Shown here piece after piece: positions 15,912 through 24,920 of a DNA stretch of 34,701 nucleotides. The translations under genes and the position numbers were made by a program. Origin of the DNA: Deltaproteobacteria bacterium. Its GTDB lineage: Bacteria; Desulfobacterota; Syntrophia; Syntrophales; JAAYKM01. The stretch lies in assembly GCA_012522415.1 (NCBI GenBank), contig JAAYKM010000087.1, positions 1-34,701 on the forward strand, read 5' to 3'. Below the pieces are notes generated by a model that saw nothing but the letters and a program-made list of their open reading frames with translations, was not told the origin of the DNA and ran no database searches. Numbering within the stretch: position 1 is the stretch's first letter; each line of letters starts with the position of its first letter.

Positions 15912-16991
15912 ATGACCTGTTTCGACTATTCCGGCGTCATTCATTTTCATTCCGCTTATTCTTTTGACGGGACGACACCTTTGTCGGAAATAATTGAAGC
16001 AGCGAAGGACAATGGCCTGGATTTTTTGATGCTGACGGACCATTCGACGCTGAAAGCGAGAACGGATGGATACGAGGGATGGCACGGTAACGTGCTGCTC
16101 ATTGTGGGGCAGGAAGTTTCACCGCGCTTCAATCATTTGCTGGCTTTTGAAACCCGAACACCGATTATCGTGGACAAGGATGATGAAGAAATCAGCCCCC
16201 AATCCTACATTGACCGGGTCAATGCGGAAGGGGGCATTTCTTTTTTGGCCCACCCGGATCATGAGGGAACCAAGCTGTTTCACGTGAAACACTACCCTTG
16301 GCGGGACTGGACTGTGGAGGACTACACCGGGATCGGGGTTTGGGATTTCATGACGGATTGGCAGAGTTCGCTCCAGGGATACACTCGAGCCTATATGAGT
16401 TATTTGTGGCCGGGATTGTTTTTGCGGGGTCCTCATCCTGCCACACTGAGGAAATGGGACGAGCTGAATCGACATCGAAGGGTGGTTGGAATTGCAGAGT
16501 GCGATAATCACGCTACCACGAAGCGTTTCTGGGGTCTTTCGTTCTCCGTCTTTTCATTCCGTAAAGCCTTTCGATTTCTGCGAACCCATATCCTGACCCG
16601 GTGCCCTTTGAGCGGGGATGGGGTCAAAGACAAAATCCTCCTGATCGACGCATTGAGACGAGGGAATGCCTACTTCGCTCAGGAATCATTCTTTCCGGCA
16701 CAAGGATTCCGTTTTTCTGTAGGGGAAGGGGACCATGAGGCGATTATGGGGGATATCTTTTCGCTTGACCAAATATCCCGACTTATCGTAACGGTACCAG
16801 GTAACGGTCACATCCGTGTCGTCAGAGACGGCGTTCTTTATTACGAAACAATCGGTCAGTCGGCATCGTGTTCTATCGTACAGCCCGGAGCGTATCGGGT
16901 TGAGGTATTTGTGAAGCGTCACGGCAAATACCGGCCTTGGATCTTTTCAAACCCCATTTATGTAAACCGTTTACAAACATGTTCAGAATGA
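15912..16991 (+). CDS. PHP-domain metal-dependent phosphoesterase
   Basis: PHP-superfamily protein with the trinuclear metal-site ligands in order: HFH (His11, His13), TDH (Asp43, His44), Glu68 in GQEVS, His75, His114 in LAHPDHEG, and Asp198/His200 in ECDNH. PHP proteins hydrolyse phosphoesters such as 3',5'-nucleoside bisphosphate or histidinol phosphate. The N-terminal half fits the YciV/TrpH-like group, but the C-terminal ~150 residues differ and end in a beta-rich part (RVVRDGVLYYETIGQSA). The 359-residue protein lacks a signal peptide. It starts 9 bp after smsB and closes the htrA-nth-smsC-smsB operon. Substrate unknown. Confidence 0.83.
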   Translation: MTCFDYSGVIHFHSAYSFDGTTPLSEIIEAAKDNGLDFLMLTDHSTLKARTDGYEGWHGNVLLIVGQEVSPRFNHLLAFETRTPIIVDKDDEEISPQSYIDRVNAEGGISFLAHPDHEGTKLFHVKHYPWRDWTVEDYTGIGVWDFMTDWQSSLQGYTRAYMSYLWPGLFLRGPHPATLRKWDELNRHRRVVGIAECDNHATTKRFWGLSFSVFSFRKAFRFLRTHILTRCPLSGDGVKDKILLIDALRRGNAYFAQESFFPAQGFRFSVGEGDHEAIMGDIFSLDQISRLIVTVPGNGHIRVVRDGVLYYETIGQSASCSIVQPGAYRVEVFVKRHGKYRPWIFSNPIYVNRLQTCSE

Positions 16992-17166
16992 TCCGGGATA
17001 TTTGCCGGTGTCAGAGAGATAGTGTGTCTCGCTCCTTCCTTCGTATTTCAGGATATATTTTAGACGAAAAACGGCACGCCTCTCCATTGCGCGATTTTGT
17101 GCGCGTCTGGTGCCATTGAACCAGGAATGTGTTTCGGTTGGTCAAGTATTTGTACAGGGAGGTTTT

Positions 17167-18567
17167 ATGGAGGCAAGAGAAGCTGTTCGAAAAAAAGTTC
17201 GTATTCAGGATAACACCTTTCGGGATGGGCACCAATCCATCCACGCCACGCGAATGAAAACAGAAGATATGATCCCCATAGCCGAAAAAATGGACGAGGC
17301 GGGTTTCTGGGCGATGGAAATCTGGGGTGGTGCGACATTTGACACCATGCACCGGTTCCTTGGCGAGGATCCCTGGGCGCGGCCCAAGATTCTGAAGAAA
17401 TATGTCAAGAAAACACCCTTTTCCATGTTGCTGCGGGGTCAGAACCTTGTGGGATATCGAAACTATGCGGACGATGTTGTCCGTGCTTTCGTGGATAAAT
17501 CCTGTGAAATCGGGATTGATGTTTTTCGCGTTTTTGATGCACTCAATGACGCACGAAATTTCCAGACTTGTGTTGAACGCATCAAGGCAAATGGCAAGCA
17601 TTTTGAAGGGGCCATCTCCTACTCCCTGACCGAGCGACGTATGGGGGGAGATGTGTACAGTCTGAATTATTACGTCAACAAAGCCAGGGAACTGGTTGGG
17701 CTGGGGGCCGATTCGATCTGCATCAAGGATATGGCAGGTATTCTTTCGCCCTACGATGCCTTTGAACTGTTTTCAACCCTGAAGCAACACGTGGAAGTTC
17801 CTCTGCATCTGCATACGCACTACACAAGCGGTATGGCGTCCATGACCTATATCAAGGCTATCGAGGCGGGGGTGGATATTGTTGATACATGTCTCGCGCC
17901 CTTTGCCATGAGGACCTCCCAGCCGGCCGTCGAACCATTGGTCGCGACCTTGGAGGGTACCCCCTGGGATACGGGTCTCGACTTGGGGCTTCTTATGGAT
18001 TTGGGTGCCCATCTGGAAACCATTGCGCCGAAATACCACGATTTTTTGGCGGCCAATACCCTGTCAGTCATTGATACGGGCGTGCTGGCGCACCAGATAC
18101 CGGGAGGTATGATTTCAAATCTGATCAGCCAATTGAAAGACATGAAAGCCCTGGACCGGCTGAACGAAGTGTACGCCGAGGTGCCGATCACCAGAAAGGA
18201 ACTGGGAACGGTGCCCCTTGTTACGCCGACCTCTCAGATCATCGGGTCCCAGGCGGTGATGAATGTCCTGTTCGGAAAATACAAAATGGTTACGAACCAG
18301 ATCAAGGACTTGGCTTATGGTCTCTACGGTAGAACGCCAACCCCTATTGATCCAGAGGTTCAGGAAAAGGTACTCAAGGGTTACCCCAGGGGTTCAACAC
18401 CAATCAATGCGCGTCCCGCGGATGTGCTGGATCCAGAACTCGAGGCTGCCAAGAAGAAGATTGGTGATTTGGCCAGGACGGCCGAAGACCTGCTGACCTA
18501 CGCCCTGTACCCGCAGACCGGTGAAGAGTATCTGAGAGTGAAATATAACGTGCCCAAGGAGGCGTGA
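17167..18567 (+). CDS. Carboxyltransferase subunit (pyruvate carboxylase B / oxaloacetate decarboxylase alpha type)
   Basis: TIM-barrel carboxyltransferase that moves CO2 between carboxybiotin and pyruvate/oxaloacetate. Seen are RIQDNTFRDGHQS (12-24, a variant of DTTLRDAHQS), FRVFDALND (120-128), IKDMAG (Lys187, the carboxylated lysine), LHLHTH (metal-binding His215 and His217) and DTCLAPFAMRTSQP. The 466-residue protein stops after the conserved PYC/OADA helical domain and has no biotinyl (MKM) domain. ATG 17167 follows GGGAGG with 4-nt spacing. Neither a biotin carboxylase nor a biotin carrier gene lies nearby, so its partners must be elsewhere. An anaplerotic pyruvate carboxylase, a Na+-pumping decarboxylase or a transcarboxylase 5S subunit are all possible. 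Confidence 0.85.
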   Translation: MEAREAVRKKVRIQDNTFRDGHQSIHATRMKTEDMIPIAEKMDEAGFWAMEIWGGATFDTMHRFLGEDPWARPKILKKYVKKTPFSMLLRGQNLVGYRNYADDVVRAFVDKSCEIGIDVFRVFDALNDARNFQTCVERIKANGKHFEGAISYSLTERRMGGDVYSLNYYVNKARELVGLGADSICIKDMAGILSPYDAFELFSTLKQHVEVPLHLHTHYTSGMASMTYIKAIEAGVDIVDTCLAPFAMRTSQPAVEPLVATLEGTPWDTGLDLGLLMDLGAHLETIAPKYHDFLAANTLSVIDTGVLAHQIPGGMISNLISQLKDMKALDRLNEVYAEVPITRKELGTVPLVTPTSQIIGSQAVMNVLFGKYKMVTNQIKDLAYGLYGRTPTPIDPEVQEKVLKGYPRGSTPINARPADVLDPELEAAKKKIGDLARTAEDLLTYALYPQTGEEYLRVKYNVPKEA

Positions 18568-18613
18568 CATCCCATGGGCTTCTTCCTCGCTGACGGATCG
18601 GTAATTTCTGGCC

Positions 18614-18664
18614 GCCTGTGATCATTCTCGTTTATTTGGGGAATGCCACAGGCTGCTTTGTTTT
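18614..18664 (+). terminator. Candidate terminator after the carboxyltransferase gene
   Basis: GCCTGTG (18614-18620) pairs with CACAGGC (18647-18653), and inside it CATTC pairs with GAATG, making an interrupted stem. It is followed by TGCTTTGTTTT. It lies between convergent genes. Confidence 0.45.
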
Positions 18665-18715
18665 CCACGCATCGGAGAAAATCTGGGGAGGATTTCGTGA
18701 TCAGGGGACTGACAA

Positions 18716-20086
18716 TCATTCCTTGCGCAGACCGTACTTGATCATTTTCAGCTGCAGTCCCTTTCGGCTGAACCCGAGCTGCTGAGCAGTTCGGGTGACA
18801 TTCTGCCCGCACTCGTCGAGGACTTTGGCAATCAGATGCTTTTCCATTTCCTCCGTGTGGTCTTTCACCAGGGCCTTCAGAGGTCTGTCGGTGGAGATGT
18901 CCGCCGTCAATGCGGTCGTATCCAACGCATATTTGATTTCGGTGGGAATGTCCTCCATGTGAATTTGACTGTCTTTCGATACGAGCACCAAACGTTCGAT
19001 GATGTTTTCCATCTCCCGGACGTTGCCGGGCCAGGCGTACTGCTGGAACATTTCATTTATCCGTGGATCTTCTTGGCGCACGTTACGCTCCAGTTTGTGG
19101 TTGCACTTGTCCAGAAAGTACTCCATCAGCGGCAAGATGTCGTCCGGGCGTTCTCTCAAAGGGGGCAAATGAATCGGAAACACATTCAGGCGGTAAAAAA
19201 GATCTTCCCGGAAACGGCCTTCTTTGACTTCCTGAAGCAGATTCCGATTCGTGGCGGCGATAATGCGTACGTCGATTTTGATTGTTCGAATTCCCCCCAC
19301 TCGTTCGAATTCCTGATTCTGCAGAACATGCAACAGCTTGACTTGATTGTCTCGCGGCAGTTCGCCGATTTCGTCCAGAAATAAAGTGCCCGTGTGCGCG
19401 AGTTCAAAACGACCCGGTTTGGTGACGGCGGCACCGGTGAAGGCCCCTTTTTCGTAACCAAACAGTTCGCTTTCAACCAGATGTTCCGTAATAGCGCCGC
19501 AATTGATTTTGATGAAAGGATTCTCTCTTCGGGGACTGTTTCGGTGGACTGCATGGGCGATCAATTCCTTGCCCGTGCCTGTTTCCCCGCTGATCAGGAC
19601 TGCAGTCGTTGTTGGAGCGACTTGGCGGATGGTTTCATAGATTTCCATCATTTGAGGACTGGAACCAATGATCCCATAGCGGTCGATTTCTTCATCGTTC
19701 AACAAAACCTCATCCTGGTTTAACTCCCGGGTACGAATGGCTTTTCGAATGACATTGCGAAGGTCGTCCTGATCGAAAGGTTTCGTAATGTAGTCGAAAG
19801 CGCCTTTTTTCAAGGCGTCAACAGCGGTATTCACGGTGCCGTAAGCGGTGATGATGATGATCGGGATAGACGGATATTCCTTGGCCACTCGATTCAAAAG
19901 CCCCATGCCATCAAGTCGGGGCATTTTGAGATCCGTTACAATGGTTGCAATATCGTTGCTTTTAAGAATCTCGAGAGCGGAAAGACCATCTTCGGCAAGG
20001 AGAACCTCGTACCCCTCCTTGGTCAGCATGGCCTTCAGGACCAAGCGCATATTCAATTCGTCGTCGACAATGAGGATACGATGCAT
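18716..20086 (-). CDS. Sigma-54-dependent response regulator, NtrC family
   Basis: Two-component activator of sigma-54 promoters. The receiver domain (1-120) has the acidic pair in VDDE (8-10), the phospho-acceptor Asp52 (TDLKMP) and Lys102 (YITKPFD). The AAA+ domain shows GETGTGKE (167-174), the intact sigma-54 contact loop GAFTGA (214-219) and Walker B LFLDEI (235-240). The last ~45 residues form a Fis-type helix-turn-helix (TRTAQQLGFSRKGLQLKM). Length 456 is standard. It lies 46 bp downstream of the histidine kinase on the same strand and is its evident partner. The start lacks a strong ribosome site, suggesting coupling to the kinase. Target genes cannot be assigned. Confidence 0.93.
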   Translation of the reverse strand: MHRILIVDDELNMRLVLKAMLTKEGYEVLLAEDGLSALEILKSNDIATIVTDLKMPRLDGMGLLNRVAKEYPSIPIIIITAYGTVNTAVDALKKGAFDYITKPFDQDDLRNVIRKAIRTRELNQDEVLLNDEEIDRYGIIGSSPQMMEIYETIRQVAPTTTAVLISGETGTGKELIAHAVHRNSPRRENPFIKINCGAITEHLVESELFGYEKGAFTGAAVTKPGRFELAHTGTLFLDEIGELPRDNQVKLLHVLQNQEFERVGGIRTIKIDVRIIAATNRNLLQEVKEGRFREDLFYRLNVFPIHLPPLRERPDDILPLMEYFLDKCNHKLERNVRQEDPRINEMFQQYAWPGNVREMENIIERLVLVSKDSQIHMEDIPTEIKYALDTTALTADISTDRPLKALVKDHTEEMEKHLIAKVLDECGQNVTRTAQQLGFSRKGLQLKMIKYGLRKE

Positions 20087-20132
20087 GAGTTTGTTTTATT
20101 ATGATTGAGAACCCTTGTCAAGGGGGGCCGTT

Positions 20133-21659
20133 TCAGTTGCCCATTGTGTGTAACCGGATGACAAAGGTTGTCCCCTTGCCTGGAGCGGATTCGACCCGAA
20201 TAGATCCACCATGGTTTTTGATGATGCGCTGGCAGATGGAAAGGCCAAGCCCAACACCCCGTTCTTTGGTGGTGAAAAAGGGCTTGAAAATCTGTTTCTG
20301 GTCTTTTCTGGTCATACCCGGTCCTGAATCACGTATATAGATCCCGACAGAGGCTTCTTCCGCGTTATCAATTTGTTTTGTCCGGAAAGACAAGGTGCCC
20401 TCGCCCGCCATGGCTTCCACCGCGTTGTGCGCAATATTCAGGATGACCTGAATCAACTGTTCGGAATCGGCAAGAATCGGCGATAAATCCGGCTCCAAGT
20501 CCGCTTGGATTGTTACTTTTTCCGTGACGGCGTCGGCCTGCATGATGGAGATGACCTTTTGAATGATCCGGTTGATTTCTTCCGGTCGCGGCTCAGTATG
20601 ATAAGGTTTTGCATAGTCGAGAAACTGAGATACGACTCGGTTTAAGCGATTGACTTCCTCGATGATGACATTCAAAAGTTTCCGATGTTCGTCGGAATGC
20701 GTATCGCCGCTTAAATATTGAGCCGCCCCCTTTATAGATCCCAGGGGGTTGCGGATTTCGTGTGCCAATACAGGCGCCATTTCCTCTAAAAGCAAGATCT
20801 TCTCCCGTTCAAGTTTTTCATCGAACGCGTAAAGCGATTGAAAAATGTCGACACTTTCCGGATAAAAATGCGAAAAAATCCGCTTTACGATTATTTTTAG
20901 CGGCGTAACGGAGATGACAATAAGAAAAGAGGATGTCAGAACATGTGTGAAGGGCAAGTGAATATTTTCACCGAGCAGGCCCAGCACGAAATAAAAAATA
21001 ACGGTCGCGGAGGAGGTCAGAATTAATATCATGAGTGATTTCGCCAGAAGTTCATACAGTTTTGTCAGATGAGGGTAGGCGATGATCAGAAGAATGAAAT
21101 AAAGCAGGGCCGCAATGATGATATTGGAGAGGGAAGGCATGGGGAAGCCGGAGTAGGAGAAGAGGTCAAAGCAGCTCAGGATGGCCGCCACCACACAGGC
21201 AATGGCCAGATACATCATCCGTATTTTTTCCGCTCCCGGTCGCTTGCGGTAAATAAAAAGCAAAAAGGAAAAAAAAGCACCTCCTGTGATTAACAGGGGA
21301 TAAAGGTAGGTCAGAAAATGAAAATATGACGATTCATGGACGGGAGTGAAAAGAAGAGCGGCCATGAGCACGCTGAAACCGCCAGTCAGGACAATGTCAC
21401 GGCGCCTTATAACCAGTCTGCTCCGGGTTAAATTGCGTGTAAAAAACAGTACGAGTGGAGGCAGGGCCAGGAGGCCTCCGTATTCGGACACACGCCAGAC
21501 GGATTGCTGCAATGTTGCGAACAAGAAAACGCCGGCCCGGTTCAAAAAAAGGGCCAAACATACCATAGCAAAAGCACGCATGACGGCATCTTTATGTCGG
21601 GTGATGATGAGGGATACCGAGATGATCAGGCTGACTGCAGCAAGAATAAACGTTTCCAT
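20133..21659 (-). CDS. Membrane histidine kinase (NtrB-like output)
   Basis: Sensor kinase of 508 residues. The first ~260 residues contain about eight hydrophobic membrane-spanning segments with short loops and no large periplasmic domain. This suggests sensing within the membrane or through small ligands, as in 7TM-type or PrsK-like kinases. The cytoplasmic part has HisKA with His300 (LAHEIRNPLGSIKG), the N-box Asn412 (NIAHNAVEA), G1 DSGPGM (444-449) and G2 GVGLGL (468-473). It phosphorylates the NtrC-type regulator encoded immediately downstream. It is divergent from clpS across 150 bp. The stimulus is unknown. Confidence 0.9.
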   Translation of the reverse strand: METFILAAVSLIISVSLIITRHKDAVMRAFAMVCLALFLNRAGVFLFATLQQSVWRVSEYGGLLALPPLVLFFTRNLTRSRLVIRRRDIVLTGGFSVLMAALLFTPVHESSYFHFLTYLYPLLITGGAFFSFLLFIYRKRPGAEKIRMMYLAIACVVAAILSCFDLFSYSGFPMPSLSNIIIAALLYFILLIIAYPHLTKLYELLAKSLMILILTSSATVIFYFVLGLLGENIHLPFTHVLTSSFLIVISVTPLKIIVKRIFSHFYPESVDIFQSLYAFDEKLEREKILLLEEMAPVLAHEIRNPLGSIKGAAQYLSGDTHSDEHRKLLNVIIEEVNRLNRVVSQFLDYAKPYHTEPRPEEINRIIQKVISIMQADAVTEKVTIQADLEPDLSPILADSEQLIQVILNIAHNAVEAMAGEGTLSFRTKQIDNAEEASVGIYIRDSGPGMTRKDQKQIFKPFFTTKERGVGLGLSICQRIIKNHGGSIRVESAPGKGTTFVIRLHTMGN

Positions 21660-21736
21660 GGAGGATCAGACTCCGGGATGATTAGAACACGTTGCAAACG
21701 TCCCGCGGGCACTGCAAAGCGTTTCTTTTCATTTCA

Positions 21737-21765
21737 TTGACACGAGACTGGTCGCATCATATATT
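21737..21765 (+). promoter_or_regulatory. Sigma-70 promoter of clpS-clpA
   Basis: A perfect TTGACA (21737-21742), a 17-bp spacer and TATATT (21760-21765, 5 of 6). It lies 44 bp before the clpS start and is the best sigma-70 match in this divergent region. Confidence 0.75.
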
Positions 21766-21809
21766 GTAGAACAAGAGACAAACAAAAAACACAGGGCACG
21801 GGAAAAATC

Positions 21810-22133
21810 ATGCCGGAGCGTCCGAGCCGAGAACGGGATCCGGGTTTGTCCGAGGAAACCGAGGACAAACCTGAACTGCGGCAACCGAAAATGTACAGAG
21901 TTATTCTTCACAACGATCATTACACGACCATGGATTTTGTTGTCGATGTGCTGGTAAAAGTCTTTCATAAACCGGCGGTTGAGGCAACAAAAATCATGCT
22001 TGACGTGCATCGGAGGGGACGGGGTGTCTGCGGCACATACACGTATGACATAGCCGTGACCAAGATTAACCGGGTTCAGACCATGGCAAGGATGCGAGAG
22101 TATCCCCTCCGTTGCACCATGGAAGAGGAATAG
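21810..22133 (+). CDS. clpS: ATP-dependent Clp protease adaptor ClpS
   Basis: Adaptor that delivers N-end-rule substrates to ClpAP. The 107-residue protein has a disordered hydrophilic N-terminal tail (1-25) and then the ClpS core. YRVILHNDHYTTMDFV holds the N-degron pocket, HRRGRGVCG is the conserved turn, and the core ends in the usual MARMREYPLRCTMEEE. It lies 9 bp before clpA, the standard pairing, so both should be translated from one mRNA. Confidence 0.95.
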   Translation: MPERPSRERDPGLSEETEDKPELRQPKMYRVILHNDHYTTMDFVVDVLVKVFHKPAVEATKIMLDVHRRGRGVCGTYTYDIAVTKINRVQTMARMREYPLRCTMEEE

Positions 22134-22142
22134 ATTCATCTC

Positions 22143-24470
22143 ATGAAAATAAGCGAAACATTGAATCAAATCATCATGGCCGCTTACGCGGAAGCCAATA
22201 TAAGGCGGCATGAATATATTACGCCGGAGCATCTGTTGTATGCGGCTCTCTTCTTCGAGGAGGGGGTTGACATCATCGAAAATTGTGGCGGCGATCCCCA
22301 GCATTTGAAAGAACTCCTTGATCAACATTTGCAAGAAACACAGGTTGCGGTGGGCGTTCGAAAAGTAACTCAGTCGTCCGGTTTTCAAAACATCCTGGAG
22401 AGAGCCGTTTGGCATTCGACTTCCTCCCAAAAAGAAATACTGGAATTGGGTGATGTCATGGTTTCCCTGTTCGATGAAAAGGAATCCTATGCGGCTTTTT
22501 ATCTTCGAAAGGAGGGTATGACAAAGCTCATTCTCCTGAGCTATATTTCCCACGGCCTCTCGGTGTTCCCCGCATCGGCGATGGATGGAGAAGGGCGGGA
22601 TGAAGCGGGTAAGGAGTCCGGTCACGCGGAAAGAGACGTTGTTGAAAATCCAGCCAAGTTCCTCGGGATGTTTACAACAGACTTGACCGACAAGGCTCTT
22701 AAGGGGGAACTCGACCCGGTCATTGGTCGAGAAGAGATCCTCGAAAGGACCCTGCAGGTTCTTTGCCGGAGGTTGAAGAACAATCCCATCCATGTGGGTG
22801 ATCCGGGTGTCGGGAAAACGGCGATTACGGAAGGCCTGGCCCAACTGGTGGCTGCCGGCAAGGTTCCCAGGAAGCTCTCGGGATCGAAAATCTACGCCCT
22901 CGATATGGGCGCCATGCTGGCCGGGACACGTTATCGGGGTGATTTTGAAGAGCGGATGAAACGGGTCATCGCGGAATTACAGAAGCAGAAAAAGGTTATT
23001 CTTTTCATCGATGAGATACACAACATAGTCGGCGCCGGCGCCGTTTCTGGTGGGGCCATGGATGCATCCAACATTCTGAAGCCCGCCCTGTCAGCGGGTA
23101 AACTACGCTGCATCGGTTCGACGACTTATGATGAATACCGAAAATATTTTGAAAAGGATGGCGCCCTGTCACGGCGATTTCAGAAAATCGAAATCTCCGA
23201 ACCAACGGTCGGTCAGACCGTCGATATTCTCCATGGACTACGCGATAAATACGAAATGTACCATCATGTCGTCTACACAGAGGACGCCTTCCAGGCGGCG
23301 GCGGAATTATCAGATCGCTATATCAACGATCGTCGCTTGCCCGACAAAGCCATCGACGTGATTGATGAGGCGGGAGCTCTGATTTCGATGCGATGTGTCG
23401 GTGACAGTGATTTTTCTCTCATCGGCCGCGAGGAAATCGAGGCCGTGGTGGCGAAAATAGCGCGTATTCCGGAAAAAAATGTTTCGTCTTCCGATGTCGA
23501 AAAGTTGCTGAATTTGGAAAGCGATTTAAAAGCGCAAATTTTTGGGCAGGACGAAGCTGTCGAGAAGGTTGTGGATGCGATTAAACGGGCTCGGGCAGGA
23601 TTTCGCGAACTTGGGAAACCTATTGCATCGCTCCTGTTTGTCGGACCCACCGGCGTTGGAAAGACTGAATTAGCAAGACAGTTGGCGTACTCGATGGGAA
23701 TCCCCCTGCACCGCTACGATATGGGCGAATATCAGGAGAAACATTCTGTCGCCAAACTGGTGGGCGCTCCTCCTGGCTATGTCGGTTATGAAGAGGGCGG
23801 CCTTTTGACGGAGGCTATCCGGAAAACACCGTATGCGGTCCTGTTGCTTGACGAGATCGAAAAAGCGCACGGGGATGTTTTCAACGCCCTGTTGCAGGTT
23901 ATGGACTACGCGACTTTGACAGATAACACGGGCAAAAAAGCAGATTTCAGAAACGTCATCATTTTGATGACTTCAAATGCGGGTGCCCGGGAGATCGGCC
24001 GCCCGACGATCGGTTTTGAGGGGAAAGTCGTTGATCGTATGGCCGTCTTTGATGCGGTGGAGCGAATTTTTTCACCCGAATTCAGAAACCGCCTGGATGG
24101 TGTCGTCAATTTCAACAGCCTGGGCGATAAAGAGATTCTCCGCATCGTCAACAAGGCGATCGGCGTGTTCCGCCTTCAGCTTGAGGAAAAAGGGGTGCAA
24201 TTTGATGTGACGGAGGCCTGTTCAGCATGGTTGGCAAAGAAAGGTTATTCCTATGAATTCGGCGCTCGGGAAATCGGACGGTTGATTCAGGATAAGATCA
24301 AAAAATTCTTTGTGGACGAAGTGCTCTTTGGAAGATTGAAATCCGGTGGTTTGGCTGTCGCGGATGTTGAAAACGACGATGTGGTGATTCGCATCGCTGA
24401 AGCCAAGCAAACGGCGCTCCTGGTCCCAGGAATTGCGGGAAGCTTGGTGTCCCCCGCCGAAGGGCATTGA
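22143..24470 (+). CDS. clpA: ATP-dependent Clp protease ATP-binding subunit ClpA
   Basis: Hexameric AAA+ unfoldase that feeds substrates to ClpP in the cytoplasm. Order of parts: N-domain with double Clp repeat (1-145, ClpS-binding), first AAA+ module with GDPGVGKT and FIDEIHN, second AAA+ module with GPTGVGKT and LLLDEIEKAH, and the sensor-2 GAR motif in YEFGAREIGRLIQ. The IGF tripeptide in ARE-IGRPTIGFEG matches the ClpP-docking loop, so a ClpP partner is expected; clpP is not here. The first Walker A has Asp in place of the usual Glu (GEPGVGKT), a mild change. Length 775 matches ClpA, without the middle coiled coil of ClpB. It is paired with clpS. Confidence 0.95.
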   Translation: MKISETLNQIIMAAYAEANIRRHEYITPEHLLYAALFFEEGVDIIENCGGDPQHLKELLDQHLQETQVAVGVRKVTQSSGFQNILERAVWHSTSSQKEILELGDVMVSLFDEKESYAAFYLRKEGMTKLILLSYISHGLSVFPASAMDGEGRDEAGKESGHAERDVVENPAKFLGMFTTDLTDKALKGELDPVIGREEILERTLQVLCRRLKNNPIHVGDPGVGKTAITEGLAQLVAAGKVPRKLSGSKIYALDMGAMLAGTRYRGDFEERMKRVIAELQKQKKVILFIDEIHNIVGAGAVSGGAMDASNILKPALSAGKLRCIGSTTYDEYRKYFEKDGALSRRFQKIEISEPTVGQTVDILHGLRDKYEMYHHVVYTEDAFQAAAELSDRYINDRRLPDKAIDVIDEAGALISMRCVGDSDFSLIGREEIEAVVAKIARIPEKNVSSSDVEKLLNLESDLKAQIFGQDEAVEKVVDAIKRARAGFRELGKPIASLLFVGPTGVGKTELARQLAYSMGIPLHRYDMGEYQEKHSVAKLVGAPPGYVGYEEGGLLTEAIRKTPYAVLLLDEIEKAHGDVFNALLQVMDYATLTDNTGKKADFRNVIILMTSNAGAREIGRPTIGFEGKVVDRMAVFDAVERIFSPEFRNRLDGVVNFNSLGDKEILRIVNKAIGVFRLQLEEKGVQFDVTEACSAWLAKKGYSYEFGAREIGRLIQDKIKKFFVDEVLFGRLKSGGLAVADVENDDVVIRIAEAKQTALLVPGIAGSLVSPAEGH

Positions 24471-24763
24471 AACCCGATTTGATTTGATCTGCCTTCTGGA
24501 CCGGCATCTTTCCCAATATGGCCATGAGGCTGTGCAAGCTGTGCACAATGTCTAATGTTTTCTCTGTCCTTTCGGTGCGGGAAGCGGATCCTTCCGTTAT
24601 ATGCGCTGTCCGGATTTTGTCCCCGTAAGCTTCCCGAAGGTCGTCTGGGAATGCGCTTCGGTCGAATTGCTGTCGCAAGATTAAACCTATTCAAAAATAT
24701 ATTGACAATCCTCTTTTCCTGTCGTATGGCAGCAGGCAAAATTAAATGTTTTTGGAAAAATGT
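24471..24763. other. Intergenic region clpA / ilv leader
   Basis: This 293-bp stretch after clpA ends in the ilv promoter. I saw no convincing terminator for clpA. A minus-strand open frame crosses it (24298-24678) but begins at TTG and runs into clpA, so I do not accept it as a gene. Confidence 0.45.
24702..24730 (+). promoter_or_regulatory. Sigma-70 promoter of the ilv leader and operon
   Basis: A perfect TTGACA (24702-24707), a 17-bp spacer and TATGGC (24725-24730). The weak -10 is compensated by the consensus -35. Predicted transcription start is near 24737, about 27 nt before the leader ATG. Confidence 0.65.
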
Positions 24764-24856
24764 ATGAAGAATCAAGAGAGTAGGGCCGGAAACGGTGTCA
24801 TTCAGGGCTTGGTCGCCGTAGTTATCGTACTCAAGGGGACTGTAGCTCGGAAATAA
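24764..24856 (+). CDS. ilvL: ilv operon leader peptide (attenuator)
   Basis: A 30-codon open frame whose middle reads LVAVVIVL, with VI before and V after. Ten of 30 codons are Val, Ile or Leu, the end products of the operon that follows. The stop TAA (24854-24856) lies 23 nt before the terminator stem. GGAAA upstream can act as ribosome site; an in-frame ATG at 24746 is too near the predicted transcription start. Ribosome stalling at the Val/Ile/Leu codons should free GGGGACTGT (24835-24843) to pair with the terminator's 5' arm. Such leader-peptide attenuation is well known for ilv operons in Proteobacteria. Assignment rests on composition, position and foldability. Confidence 0.8.
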   Translation: MKNQESRAGNGVIQGLVAVVIVLKGTVARK

Positions 24857-24904
24857 AGAAAAAATTTAAAATAACCAAGCCGCGGTCCCCCAGAAGCACC
24901 GCGG
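24806..24904 (+). promoter_or_regulatory. Transcription attenuator of ilvBNCD
   Basis: Mutually exclusive pairings can be read. GGCTTGGT (24806-24813, inside the leader codons) is the exact complement of ACCAAGCC (24874-24881). GGGGACTGT (24835-24843) pairs with GCGGTCCCC (24882-24890, two wobbles), the antiterminator. CCGCGGT (24880-24886) pairs with ACCGCGG (24898-24904), the terminator. Translation through the leader would cover 24835-24860 and favour termination; stalling would favour antitermination. Confidence 0.72.
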
Positions 24905-24910
24905 TTTTTT
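24880..24910 (+). terminator. Attenuator terminator 1
   Basis: CCGCGGT / ACCGCGG perfect 7-bp GC-rich stem, 11-nt loop, six Ts (24905-24910). It lies between the leader peptide and ilvB. Confidence 0.88.
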
Positions 24911-24920
24911 GTCCAGAAAG

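Noticed and set aside
21660-21736. Sigma-54 site upstream of the histidine kinase (TTTGCA on the minus strand)
   Set aside because: No GG lies at the required distance upstream, so the -24 element is absent.
21729-22844. 371-codon open frame on the minus strand
   Set aside because: It is antisense to clpS and the start of clpA, both clearly real, so it is a by-product of their codon use.
24298-24678. 126-codon minus-strand frame across the clpA-ilv gap
   Set aside because: The first ~70 residues look moderately protein-like, but the start is TTG, the ribosome site is weak and nearly half the frame is antisense to clpA. Conservation data would be needed to accept it.
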